Counted from the first letter of the stretch, positions 23,632-31,047 are shown. The stretch is 31,047 nucleotides of DNA from JBEIHI01 sp964655245 (GCA_964655245.1 CAZZLQ010000028.1:1-31047); one strand, 5' to 3'. A program made the numbers and translations. The notes: a model not told the origin generated them from the letters alone.

Positions 23632-24267
23632 TTGAAGTTTCATGTGATTGCAGGCTCTCTATTGGTCGCATCGATCGTCATGATCTATTTGATCTTGGCA
23701 GGTGTGCAGTCGGATTTTGAGCAGGCATCCACTCAAATCAAAAAGGAAACGTTTGAAAGTTTCAAAGCTCACCATGAGAGCAAGCGCTCAACCGTTGTTG
23801 AAAAAGTCTATGCTCCCGCCGAGGAGCCCGTGAAGGTTTTCAACGATCGACAGGGCAAGGCCTCTGCTCAAGTGGTGAGTCGATTGAGTGCTGCGGATGA
23901 GCCTCAGGGGCTGATTGTTGAAAAAATCGACGACACGGAGTATTGGTGCCGCGAAGCTCCCGTTCAGAAATTGCGAAACCCGGTAAAGTGTCTCTATCCC
24001 TCATCGTGTTTTGGTTGTGAAAATTCCCATGTCATACCACCTGAGGTAGAATCTGCCGTTCCATTCTGTGATAACGGACGTCAGGCCGCTCTTTTTAGTA
24101 TTGAATGTTGTCCGAGCGGTATCAGTGGCAGTGATTTTGACTGCCCCTCGGCGCGCGAATGTTTGCATGCGGATGCCGTACCTAAGGACTTTTGCACCTG
24201 CCAAAACCGTTCGGATTGCAAGATGATGCCGATTGGTGACCAGATTCAATGCGTCTGTATCCAGTAA
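23632..24267 (+). CDS. membrane-anchored cysteine-rich protein of unknown function
   Basis: The 211-residue protein has one N-terminal hydrophobic segment (about 4-24) that could be an anchor or uncleaved signal. A charged helical stalk follows (about 25-75), then a C-terminal domain with 14 Cys in about 105 residues. They occur as single Cys, a Cys-Cys pair, Cys-Phe-Gly-Cys, Cys-Thr-Cys and a final Cys-Val-Cys, spacing that suggests a disulfide-rich extracytoplasmic domain rather than a metal cluster. The start is TTG, well supported by GGAGGGAG about 6 nt upstream. I cannot assign a family. It follows the HAMP-domain gene and precedes yajC by 51 nt. A DsbA-like protein is encoded about 12 kb upstream, but a link is speculative. 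Confidence 0.85.
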   Translation: MKFHVIAGSLLVASIVMIYLILAGVQSDFEQASTQIKKETFESFKAHHESKRSTVVEKVYAPAEEPVKVFNDRQGKASAQVVSRLSAADEPQGLIVEKIDDTEYWCREAPVQKLRNPVKCLYPSSCFGCENSHVIPPEVESAVPFCDNGRQAALFSIECCPSGISGSDFDCPSARECLHADAVPKDFCTCQNRSDCKMMPIGDQIQCVCIQ

Positions 24268-24318
24268 GGTTCAATTAGATCTTTACTTCAAAGTTCCTTC
24301 TTCTTAGTTTTGGGGCTT

Positions 24319-24696
24319 ATGAAAGCTTTTGCACTGTTATTACCCCTTATTTTCATTGGATTTTCCTCGAATCTTTTGGCCCAGGAAGCTCCTGCTCCTG
24401 CTGCCCCAACAGGCGGCGGTGGTGCTCAATTGATCGGTATTGTTTTGATGCTCGGCGTGTTTTTCTTGCTGGTGGTTTGGCCGCAAGCACGAAAAGCCAA
24501 GAAGCATGCTCAGTTTTTGTCTTCACTGCAAAAGGGCGATTCGGTCTATACCCAAGGCGGCATTTTTGGCCGAATTCATGGCATCGCAGAAAAAGTGATT
24601 ACCTTGGAAATCGCACCAAAAGTTTATGTCCGAATTGATCGTCAGGCTGTTGCAGGAAAGGATCCTTACAACGGCACTTTGACAGAGGGGGTTTAA
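24319..24696 (+). CDS. yajC: preprotein translocase accessory subunit YajC
   Basis: YajC joins SecD and SecF in the complex that helps SecYEG pull proteins across the inner membrane. I use the ATG at 24319 (125 residues); an in-frame TTG at 24310 is less likely. An N-terminal signal-like stretch (1-21), a low-complexity Ala/Pro/Gly segment (about 22-35) and the conserved single membrane helix (about 37-54) come first. The cytoplasmic domain follows, with the family pattern of Arg-Lys-Ala-Lys-Lys, Leu-Gln-Lys-Gly-Asp-x-Val and Gln-Gly-Gly-Ile-Phe-Gly. The extra N-terminal hydrophobic stretch is absent in E. coli YajC. secD begins 3 nt after its stop. Confidence 0.93.
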   Translation: MKAFALLLPLIFIGFSSNLLAQEAPAPAAPTGGGGAQLIGIVLMLGVFFLLVVWPQARKAKKHAQFLSSLQKGDSVYTQGGIFGRIHGIAEKVITLEIAPKVYVRIDRQAVAGKDPYNGTLTEGV

Positions 24697-24699
24697 TCT

Positions 24700-26385
24700 A
24701 TGAATTTTAAGATGGGCGTGTTTTTGGGAGTGCTAGCTCTCGCGGTCTTTTTCTTCATGCCAAGCGTGCTTCCGCCGGACTCTCCGCTGAAGCGATTTTT
24801 TCCCGGCAAAGAGATGAATTTAGGATTGGATTTGAAGGGTGGTATTCACGTTGTTTTGGGCGTGGATGTTCAACGGGCCCTCGATGTGGATCTCGATAAA
24901 TACTTGAACTCCCTTCGCGAGCGCATGGACGAGAAAAAAATTCCCTATCAATCCATCACTCGGGCAACCAATGAACGAGCCATTTTGGTTCAGTTGAGAG
25001 ATCGAAAAGAGCAGCCCGGTTTGGATGCTCTGCTGAGAGATGATTTTTTTGGTTTGCTCGCTCCCGATGGATTTGAAGGAGGAGCTCAGCGCCTGATTTT
25101 GGATGAGCGACATGCTCAGCAGCTTGTTCGAGATTCTCTGGAACAGGCCAAAGAGATTATTCGAAACCGTGTGGATGAGTTCGGAGTGGCAGAGCCTTCT
25201 ATTCAGCTGCAGGGCGAAGATCGAATTGTGGTGCAACTTCCCGGCGTTCAAGATCCTGCTCGAGCTGTGGAGCTGATTGGAAAGACCGCACTTCTTGAGT
25301 TTAAGATGGTGGATGATTCCATGAGTCCTGCACAAGTGGAGGCATTGGTTGAAAAGTTCCGTGCAGAAGCTGGCTTCAAAAACAATTTTAATCGGTCGGA
25401 TTTGGAGCGGTTGAATAAGGCTCTGGCCAAAAGCATTCCTGCTGGAACTCAAGTCTCGTTTGAACGAGAAACAGATCGCAAGAGTCGAGAAGTGACCTTG
25501 CGGCCTTATTTGTTGAAGTCGACAACACTGCTCACTGGCCAAGCTTTGGAAGATGCTTTTGTTTCTCAAGATCCTCAGAGCCAGCGACCTCAGGTGGCTC
25601 TGCGCTTCAATCGTCCTGGTGCTCAGGCTTTTGAGAAAGTGACAGGGGAAAATGTTGGGAAGAGTCTTGCGATTTTGCTGGATGGGGTAGTGGAGTCTGC
25701 TCCTTATATTAAGACCAAGATCGAAGCTGCCTCTGCGGGGGCCGTGATCGAGATGGGAACGGGTAACCGTGACCAGGTTCTTAAGGAAGCTCGAGATCTA
25801 GCTTTGGTTTTGAGATCTGGTGCATTGCCAGCTCCTGTGGAAGTTCTGGAGAACAGAAGCGTGGGAGCGAGTCTCGGAGAAGACTCTATTGCAGCGGGAA
25901 AAGAAGCTGCGCTTTGGGGCAGTGTGCTCATCATTTTGTTCACGATTCTCTACTATCGCTTGAGCGGTATGCTGGCCGTCGCCACCCTGGGCGTGAACGT
26001 TTTGATGCTGATGGCTTTTATGGCTTTGTTCCAGGCAACTCTCACCTTGCCCGGTATTGCCGGAATTGTACTGACAATTGGTATGGCGGTTGATGCCAAC
26101 GTCATTATCTTTGAGAGGATTCGAGACGAATTGAGGAGTGGCAAAAAAGTGCGCGCAGCGCTGGACGCCGGTTTTTCTGGTGCTCATACGGCCATTTTTG
26201 ATTCGAACCTGACAACAGTACTCGCAGGTATTGTTCTTTATAATCTTGGAACGGGTCCCATTCGGGGTTTTGCAGTGACACTGATTGTTGGTTTGCTGAT
26301 CAACTATCTTTGTGCGGTTGTTTTCTCGAAATGGATTTTCGATTGGTATTTTGATCGACGAGAAGTGAAGTCGCTTTCAATTTAA
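24700..26385 (+). CDS. secD: protein translocase subunit SecD
   Basis: SecD, with SecF, uses the proton gradient to help exported proteins leave the Sec channel on the periplasmic side. The 561 residues are somewhat shorter than in E. coli (615). A membrane helix at about 5-20 is followed by Leu-Gly-Leu-Asp-Leu-Lys-Gly-Gly (41-48), the large periplasmic P1 region (about 50-400), and five C-terminal membrane helices (about 405-550). The conserved charged residue for proton passage is Asp465 in Gly-Met-Ala-Val-Asp-Ala-Asn-Val. A GAGGGGG run near the end of yajC serves as ribosome binding site. secF follows after 13 nt. Confidence 0.97.
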   Translation: MNFKMGVFLGVLALAVFFFMPSVLPPDSPLKRFFPGKEMNLGLDLKGGIHVVLGVDVQRALDVDLDKYLNSLRERMDEKKIPYQSITRATNERAILVQLRDRKEQPGLDALLRDDFFGLLAPDGFEGGAQRLILDERHAQQLVRDSLEQAKEIIRNRVDEFGVAEPSIQLQGEDRIVVQLPGVQDPARAVELIGKTALLEFKMVDDSMSPAQVEALVEKFRAEAGFKNNFNRSDLERLNKALAKSIPAGTQVSFERETDRKSREVTLRPYLLKSTTLLTGQALEDAFVSQDPQSQRPQVALRFNRPGAQAFEKVTGENVGKSLAILLDGVVESAPYIKTKIEAASAGAVIEMGTGNRDQVLKEARDLALVLRSGALPAPVEVLENRSVGASLGEDSIAAGKEAALWGSVLIILFTILYYRLSGMLAVATLGVNVLMLMAFMALFQATLTLPGIAGIVLTIGMAVDANVIIFERIRDELRSGKKVRAALDAGFSGAHTAIFDSNLTTVLAGIVLYNLGTGPIRGFAVTLIVGLLINYLCAVVFSKWIFDWYFDRREVKSLSI

Positions 26386-26398
26386 GGGAGTACGAAAC

Positions 26399-27568
26399 GT
26401 GTTTGAAATTTTACCGACGACTCTAAGAATTCCTTTCATGAAATTTAAGTGGCCAATGACGATCATTTCATTGGTCCTTACGGGCATGGGGATTTACTTC
26501 ATTGCTACTAAGGGCTTTCGCTATGGCGTTGATTTTGCCGGAGGCGTCCAGCTCGTTCTGGAAATGCCCAAGGACTCAACCATCGATGCGGAGCAACTAC
26601 GCAAAGCCAGTGAGGCCTTGAAGTTTGAGTCTGTTTTTGTGCAGTCCTTTGGACGGGAATCAGATGGTGCTCGTGAGTACATGATGCACTTCCCGACAAA
26701 TCTGTTGAATGAAGCGACAGTCACAGCCAGCGTTCGTGATGCGGTAGGCCCTTCGGTCAAAGCGTTTCGATTTGTAGGGATGGAAAAAGCCTACCTGACC
26801 CTGGACCAGACAATGCCGATCGAGACTCTTAAGACGGCTTTGAAAAAGGTGAGTTTCGGTTTGGTCGAGCTTCAGGATGTTTCTGTTTTTGGTCGAGAAA
26901 CTCAAAATGAGTATCAACTCACATTTTCGTCGATGGCCAATGCGTTGGCCGCCAGTTTGACGAAAGAGTTGAAGTTGGCCGAAGGACAGAGCTTGAAGGT
27001 GTTGAGAGTGGAGTTTGTCGGTGCAAAAGTGGGAAGTGATCTGCGGACCTCTGCGCTGCTGAGCTTTTTGGTCACGATGCTTGTGATCTTCATCTATATC
27101 TTCATTCGCTTTGATTTGGTTTATGCCCCAGGCGTGGTTCTCGCTCTCCTTCATGACGTGATCATCACTGCAGGATTTTTTGCAATGACCGGGATGGAGT
27201 TCGATCTCACGATTGTCGCCGCTCTTCTGACCCTTGCGGGTTATTCGATCAACGATACGATTGTGGTCTATGATCGTATCCGAGAGGTGGCCGCTTCCAT
27301 GAAGGGCAAGCGGTTCTCAGACATCATTGATTTGGCTCTCAATCAAACCCTGGCCCGAACGATCATCACGGGTTCAACCACCTTGCTGGCAACAGGTGCT
27401 CTGTTTCTATACGGTGGACCGGTGATTCACGGCTTTGCAGCCGCCTTTTTGATTGGGATTGTTGTTGGAACGTATTCGTCAGTCTTCGTTGCCTCACCTG
27501 TGATTTTGGCGACCCAAAAGCTTTTGGGCGCTTCACAAGAGGCTAAAGTGGGGCGAGTTGCGGCTTGA
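26399..27568 (+). CDS. secF: protein translocase subunit SecF
   Basis: SecF is the partner of SecD in the proton-driven translocation accessory complex. The 389 residues exceed the E. coli length (323), mainly through a larger periplasmic region (about 50-205). The opening membrane helix (about 17-36) is followed by Tyr-Gly-Val-Asp-Phe-Ala-Gly-Gly (42-49), and five helices fill the C-terminal half. Asp286 lies in Tyr-Ser-Ile-Asn-Asp-Thr-Ile-Val-Val-Tyr-Asp-Arg, the conserved charged segment of the family. The start is GTG, with AAGGGAG about 9 nt upstream. Its TGA overlaps the recJ TTG start. Confidence 0.96.
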   Translation: MFEILPTTLRIPFMKFKWPMTIISLVLTGMGIYFIATKGFRYGVDFAGGVQLVLEMPKDSTIDAEQLRKASEALKFESVFVQSFGRESDGAREYMMHFPTNLLNEATVTASVRDAVGPSVKAFRFVGMEKAYLTLDQTMPIETLKTALKKVSFGLVELQDVSVFGRETQNEYQLTFSSMANALAASLTKELKLAEGQSLKVLRVEFVGAKVGSDLRTSALLSFLVTMLVIFIYIFIRFDLVYAPGVVLALLHDVIITAGFFAMTGMEFDLTIVAALLTLAGYSINDTIVVYDRIREVAASMKGKRFSDIIDLALNQTLARTIITGSTTLLATGALFLYGGPVIHGFAAAFLIGIVVGTYSSVFVASPVILATQKLLGASQEAKVGRVAA

Positions 27569-29349
27569 GCGACTGGGAAGGTCTTTGTCCCGATCGCCCA
27601 CTTCTCCTGAGAAAGATTCTCTGGAATCGCGGTTTTCGAGAGACGGCTGAAGCGGAAAGGTTTCTTCAGCCGCGCCTTCAAGATATTCCACTTCCACATG
27701 AGACTCTTCTGGATCTGCGGGAAGCCCTTCAGATTCTGTTAGCAGCTCGAGAGAGTCAGGATCTCATCATTGTTTTTGGCGACTATGACGTTGATGGCTC
27801 GACGTCAACAGCCTTGCTCGTACGAGTTCTCGGTGAGCTGGGCTTCAAAGTCAGTTACTACATTCCCCATCGAGTTCAGGAAGGATACGGGCTGACAGCG
27901 AAGTCAGTAGCTGGTCTTCTGAAGCGTTATCCTCAAGCCAAGGTGGTTGTCACTTGTGACAACGGGATTGGATCCTTTGAGGGTGTTACGTTGCTCAAAC
28001 AATCGGGCTTGAAGGTGATTGTGACAGATCATCATGAGGTTCCTTCAGAGCGGGTGCCGGCAGATGCAGTCATCAATCCCAAGCAATCCACGTGTCGTTA
28101 CCCAGATAAAAAGCTCGCCGGTGTTGGAGTAGCCTTTCTTCTTCTGATGGGCCTTCGAAAGGCTCTTGCGGCGAGCGACTATCCGCTGTCTCGGTATTTG
28201 GATCTTGTGGCGGTCGGCACGGTTTGCGATGTCGCGGAGTTGACGGGAGTAAATCGCATCATTACGAAGTTCGGCCTGACGCGACTGAAGGATTCGAGTT
28301 CTCCGGGACTTCGTTATTTGGCCTCACGATCGCCAGCATTTCCCAAGATGAAGGCGCGCGATTTGGGTTTTTTTGTGGGACCTCGATTGAATGCTTCCGG
28401 TCGAGTGGGTGAGCCGGATTGGGGGGCAAAGACTTTGTTGGCGGAGTCTGAGAGCGAAGCTATGCCTCTTGTCGAAGCGCTTGAGAAAGAGAATCACAAG
28501 CGACGAGTCATGCAAGAAGTACAGGTGAAAGATGCAGAAGGAAAGGCCTCTTCGGTTTTGGAAGTTGCGCCATCTCGTCAGAGCCTTGTCATGTCTGATC
28601 CTGATTATCATTTGGGGATTGTGGGCCTTGTCGCTTCCAAGATTTCTGAAAAGTTTCAGCGCCCCTCATGTGTTCTTACTCGGATCGTGGATGAGCATGA
28701 GTTGGCGATGAACCCGTTGGCCCAAGGCCTCTGGAAGGGATCACTTCGTGCGCCTGTTGGTTATCATTTGGCTCGAGCTCTTGATTGGATTCGTGAGACA
28801 AGTCCTGGCCTTTTGGTTTCTGGTGGTGGCCATGCGCAGGCAGCGGGAGTTGCCATTGAAGAAAAAAATCTTCAACTTTTTGATCAGTTGTTTGAGTCGG
28901 CCATTTCTCAGCAGGTTGTTTCGGAGATCGGAATGTCGGCTGATGCCGATCTCATGGATGCTGATCGCTTGGATGAAGTCATTCATTTGATGGAACCTTT
29001 TGGTGCTGGAAACCCCGCGCCTCTTTTGCAGGTCAGAGGAATGAAGGTTGAGAAATCTTCGGTCATGAAAGATGTGCATCTCAAGTTCTGGGGACAGTCT
29101 TTAGGCCGTAAATGGGCCGTTTTGCAATTTCAAAGCCCCTGGGTTAACATGATGGCGGATTGGGTCCGAGAGGGCCTGGAAATAGATATGCTTGTCGAAC
29201 TTCAAGAAAATGAGTGGAATGGTCGACGAGATATTGAACTGCTCCTTAAGGAGCTCGTTGCGGTGAAAGTAAATGGGGAAGGGCGAAATGTCATCAGAGC
29301 ACGACAGCTTCGAAAGGATGCGATCCTCTCGACAAAAGGCCTTCAATAA
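27565..29349 (+). CDS. recJ: single-stranded-DNA-specific exonuclease RecJ
   Basis: RecJ degrades single-stranded DNA 5' to 3' in recombination, mismatch and base excision repair. The 594 residues match the family (about 570). The DHH phosphoesterase motifs are complete: Asp73, Asp75 and Asp77 in Gly-Asp-Tyr-Asp-Val-Asp-Gly, Asp132 before Asn-Gly, and Asp155-His156-His157. Asp222 (Cys-Asp-Val-Ala), Gly-Pro-Arg-Leu-Asn-Ala-Ser-Gly-Arg (272-280) and Gly-Gly-Gly-His-Ala-Gln-Ala-Ala-Gly (420-428) follow, then an OB-fold end. The TTG start overlaps the secF TGA as TTGA, pointing to reinitiation. The 3' end overlaps the PilZ gene by 62 nt. Confidence 0.95.
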   Translation: MSDWEGLCPDRPLLLRKILWNRGFRETAEAERFLQPRLQDIPLPHETLLDLREALQILLAARESQDLIIVFGDYDVDGSTSTALLVRVLGELGFKVSYYIPHRVQEGYGLTAKSVAGLLKRYPQAKVVVTCDNGIGSFEGVTLLKQSGLKVIVTDHHEVPSERVPADAVINPKQSTCRYPDKKLAGVGVAFLLLMGLRKALAASDYPLSRYLDLVAVGTVCDVAELTGVNRIITKFGLTRLKDSSSPGLRYLASRSPAFPKMKARDLGFFVGPRLNASGRVGEPDWGAKTLLAESESEAMPLVEALEKENHKRRVMQEVQVKDAEGKASSVLEVAPSRQSLVMSDPDYHLGIVGLVASKISEKFQRPSCVLTRIVDEHELAMNPLAQGLWKGSLRAPVGYHLARALDWIRETSPGLLVSGGGHAQAAGVAIEEKNLQLFDQLFESAISQQVVSEIGMSADADLMDADRLDEVIHLMEPFGAGNPAPLLQVRGMKVEKSSVMKDVHLKFWGQSLGRKWAVLQFQSPWVNMMADWVREGLEIDMLVELQENEWNGRRDIELLLKELVAVKVNGEGRNVIRARQLRKDAILSTKGLQ

Positions 29350-29665
29350 GCGCCAAGATGTCCGTGTTCCCATTCAACTTAAAGTCGACGTTGAGTCGCC
29401 CAACAGCCACTATTTGTTCGAATACTCATCCAACTTGTCCCAAAGCGGAATTTTTATTCATACCGGTGATCCCTTGAATCCTGGAACGCAAGTCCAGTTG
29501 AACTTCACATTGCCTGATCAGTACTCGATTCGAACTCGGGGCGAGGTGATTTGGGTCAATGATGAAGAGGAGCTGGAGCAGGGAATGGGAATCAAGTTCT
29601 TGGGCTTGAGTCTCCAAGACCGAGAGCGTATTCTGACGGCACTCAAGAAGATTGCTATTCTTTGA
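29288..29665 (+). CDS. PilZ domain protein, probable cyclic di-GMP receptor
   Basis: I take the ATG at 29288, preceded by a GGAAGGG run a few bases upstream; an earlier in-frame ATG at 29273 adds five residues. The 125-residue product is a single PilZ domain after a charged 20-residue N-terminus. The cyclic di-GMP signature is complete: Arg22-x3-Arg26 and Asn49-x-Ser51-x2-Gly54. Later strands show Gly-Glu-Val-Ile-Trp-Val and Gly-Met-Gly-Ile-Lys-Phe, usual in this group. Stand-alone PilZ proteins act as adaptors for motility or envelope functions; the target cannot be read from the sequence. It overlaps recJ and probably shares its transcript. Confidence 0.93.
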   Translation: MSSEHDSFERMRSSRQKAFNKRQDVRVPIQLKVDVESPNSHYLFEYSSNLSQSGIFIHTGDPLNPGTQVQLNFTLPDQYSIRTRGEVIWVNDEEELEQGMGIKFLGLSLQDRERILTALKKIAIL

Positions 29666-29695
29666 GCTAAATTTGTAATGAAAGGAAATCTGGTC

Positions 29696-30085
29696 ATGAG
29701 ATTGTTCGTCATTAGTGGATTTTTTTTAATAGCCCCCGGACTTTTTGCTCAAGAGGGTTCAGCAAACACCAAAGAAAAAGCCTCCAAGATCATCGTGATC
29801 AATGAGGGCGATCATCGTGATTCTAAAAAAGAATCAGAGCGAGTGAAGGTGGAGTCGGGAACTGATACTATTCAGGGCGAGCCGCAGGAACAGATTAAAG
29901 CGGCCTATCGTACTTGGGATCAGGCTTGCAAAGAGTGGAAGGCGGAGCTTCGATCGCTCAACGGCTCTCGACTTTTGTTCATGAGTTGCGGCGCTCCCAA
30001 ACGTGAAGTTGAAACGATCCACTCCCAGAAGTGGTTTGTTTACAGCAGCGAAGCCAAATACAAGATCAAAGTTGTCGGAAAATAG
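29696..30085 (+). CDS. small exported protein of unknown function
   Basis: The ATG at 29696 is preferred because AAAGGA lies about 9 nt upstream and the signal peptide then starts cleanly; an earlier ATG at 29678 would add six residues. The 129-residue product has a signal peptide (about 1-18, cleavage near Phe-Ala-Gln). A highly charged, probably disordered segment (about 20-65) is followed by a compact C-terminal domain with two Cys and a Trp-Lys-Ala-Glu-Leu helix. No family is recognised. It lies 30 nt after the PilZ gene, and its end overlaps the preferred rsmH start by 14 nt, so it seems part of the run into the cell-wall cluster. Confidence 0.8.
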   Translation: MRLFVISGFFLIAPGLFAQEGSANTKEKASKIIVINEGDHRDSKKESERVKVESGTDTIQGEPQEQIKAAYRTWDQACKEWKAELRSLNGSRLLFMSCGAPKREVETIHSQKWFVYSSEAKYKIKVVGK

Positions 30086-30971
30086 TTTGTTCAAACACGC
30101 CTCGATCCTTGTCGATGAGATTTGTGAGCATCTTGCATGGTCTTCGATTGATCGGCTCGTCGATTTGACCGTTGGAGGAGGCGGGCACCTTGAGGCCTTG
30201 CTGAGTCGCAATCCTCGCCCACGAGAAATCATTGCCTTTGATCAGGATCCAGCCGCGCTTGCGGCCGCTAAAGATCGGCTCAAGAAGTTTGAGCCCATCC
30301 GGTGGGTACACGCCAATTTTCGAGAGTTCTCAAATCTTGTTCCCGACCCTGTGGATCGTCTTGTGATCGATCTCGGCGTTTCCTCGCACCAACTCGACTC
30401 AGCTGATCGAGGTTTTAGTTTTCAAAAAGACGGGCCTTTGGATATGCGCATGAACCCGCTTTCGGGAGAGCCGGTTTGGAAGTGGTTGATGCGCTGCGGC
30501 GAAGAGGAGCTTGCTCGTGTGATCTGGCTTTACGGTGAGGAGAAAGCCTCTCGAAGAATCGCTCGCCGATGGGTTGAGCGACGAAATCCAGATGTTCAGA
30601 CGACCAAAGCTTTCGTTGAGGCGTTGGGATTTGAAATGGAATCCAAAGATCGACGGGGACGGCATCCGCTCACTCGGGTCTTTCAAGCACTGCGGATTCA
30701 TATCAACCAGGAAATGACTGTTCTTGAAGAGCTTCTGGATCAGATCCCTAGAAAGTTACAAAAATCAGGTCGGGCCGCTATTTTAACGTTTCATAGTTTG
30801 GAGGATCGTGAAGTAAAATGGCGATTGAGGGGAAAGCTTAAGGCTCTCAATAAAAAAGTGATTATCTCTGGGGAAGAGGAAATCCGGGCCAATCCGCGCG
30901 CGAGATCGGCGAAGTTGAGATGCTATGAAGCGCTAGACAATGATTCAGGGGATCAAACTAATAATATTTAG
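30072..30971 (+). CDS. rsmH: 16S rRNA (cytosine-1402-N4) methyltransferase
   Basis: RsmH (MraW) methylates N4 of C1402 in the decoding centre of 16S rRNA using S-adenosylmethionine. From the TTG at 30072 the product has 299 residues, near the usual 310. This start places the family's Lys-His-x-Ser-Ile-Leu-Val-Asp-Glu motif 8 residues in; TTG 30087 is an alternative. An ATG at 30003 is unlikely because it would overlap the previous gene by 83 nt. The cofactor loop reads Asp-Leu-Thr-Val-Gly-Gly-Gly-Gly-His (31-39) against the usual Asp-Gly-Thr-Phe-Gly-x-Gly-Gly-His. Leu-Gly-Val-Ser-Ser-x-Gln-Leu-Asp and Arg-Gly-Phe-Ser-Phe-x3-Gly-Pro-Leu-Asp-Met-Arg-Met follow. It normally opens the division and cell-wall cluster with mraZ, which is not seen here. 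Confidence 0.94.
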   Translation: MSENSLFKHASILVDEICEHLAWSSIDRLVDLTVGGGGHLEALLSRNPRPREIIAFDQDPAALAAAKDRLKKFEPIRWVHANFREFSNLVPDPVDRLVIDLGVSSHQLDSADRGFSFQKDGPLDMRMNPLSGEPVWKWLMRCGEEELARVIWLYGEEKASRRIARRWVERRNPDVQTTKAFVEALGFEMESKDRRGRHPLTRVFQALRIHINQEMTVLEELLDQIPRKLQKSGRAAILTFHSLEDREVKWRLRGKLKALNKKVIISGEEEIRANPRARSAKLRCYEALDNDSGDQTNNI

Positions 30972-31047
30972 TCTCTTTTTGGGCGTGGCCGTTTATAGTG
31001 TCACCATGATTGTGGTGAGGCTTCAGATGACGGAAATGGCTTATCGC
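30940..31047 (+). CDS. ftsL: cell division protein FtsL (N-terminal part, runs off the window)
   Basis: An ATG inside the end of rsmH (32-nt overlap) opens a frame of 36 codons to the window edge. The translation has a very short cytoplasmic start, a hydrophobic membrane segment (about residues 5-25) and the beginning of a helix with Gln-Met-Thr-Glu-Met-Ala-Tyr-Arg. This is the layout of the small bitopic protein FtsL, whose periplasmic coiled coil works with FtsB and FtsQ. FtsL sequences are poorly conserved, so the call rests mainly on position directly after rsmH and on topology. Confidence 0.75.
   Translation, partial: MIQGIKLIIFSLFLGVAVYSVTMIVVRLQMTEMAYR

Noticed and set aside
24820..25569. 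Long open frame antisense to secD (249 codons)
   Set aside because: It is a shadow of the conserved SecD periplasmic region, without start signals or family features.
1..31047. Mobile elements, CRISPR arrays, tRNA or rRNA genes, phage or defence genes
   Set aside because: Reading through the window I found no transposase or integrase motif, no regularly spaced direct repeats, no tRNA cloverleaf in the few gaps, and no typical defence-gene motifs.

Overview
The window reads as a gene-dense stretch of a Gram-negative chromosome of roughly 50% GC. Almost all of it is coding, with frequent 4-nt start/stop overlaps and many GTG and TTG starts. I see no tRNA, rRNA, CRISPR array, insertion sequence or phage gene. 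Gene content (QueA/Tgt, YajC-SecD-SecF, a DsbA-like lipoprotein, a PilZ protein, the head of the division and cell-wall cluster, many exported proteins of unknown function) fits a deltaproteobacterium in the old broad sense. A Bdellovibrio-like (Bdellovibrionota) organism is my best guess. This is inference from style and gene order, not a database match.

Left part (1-8303, + strand): a pyrimidine block. After the tail of an unknown gene come a small membrane protein and an unknown protein. Then pyrB, pyrC, carA, an uncharacterised gene and carB follow, nearly all overlapping. They encode carbamoyl phosphate synthetase (both subunits), aspartate carbamoyltransferase and dihydroorotase, which are the first three pathway steps. 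A hairpin that buries the pyrB GTG start codon is a candidate regulatory element.

Middle (8315-15706): greA with its own likely promoter, recG, and a thioredoxin-fold lipoprotein end at a strong intrinsic terminator (11797-11830). Converging on it from the right is a minus-strand operon, aminotransferase - serA-like dehydrogenase - purA. It probably makes phosphoserine or serine and then AMP precursors. Divergent from it is a small protein whose layout recalls the psi subunit of DNA polymerase III.

Unknown envelope block (15696-20724): a 332-aa exported protein on the minus strand is divergent from a 1296-aa exported protein on the plus strand. The latter seems to be built of repeated helix-plus-beta units. 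This is the least explained part of the window.

Right part (20763-31047, + strand): queA-tgt (queuosine tRNA modification) and yajC-secD-secF (Sec translocon accessory complex) keep the arrangement known from E. coli. Here two extra membrane-anchored genes, a bare HAMP protein and a 14-cysteine protein, sit between tgt and yajC. secF runs directly into recJ, a PilZ protein, a small exported protein, rsmH and the start of ftsL, so the window ends entering the dcw cluster. No mraZ precedes rsmH.

The strongest second-look items are the pyrB start-codon hairpin, the psi-like small protein, the 1296-aa exported protein, the uncharacterised gene between carA and carB, and the HAMP/Cys-rich pair.
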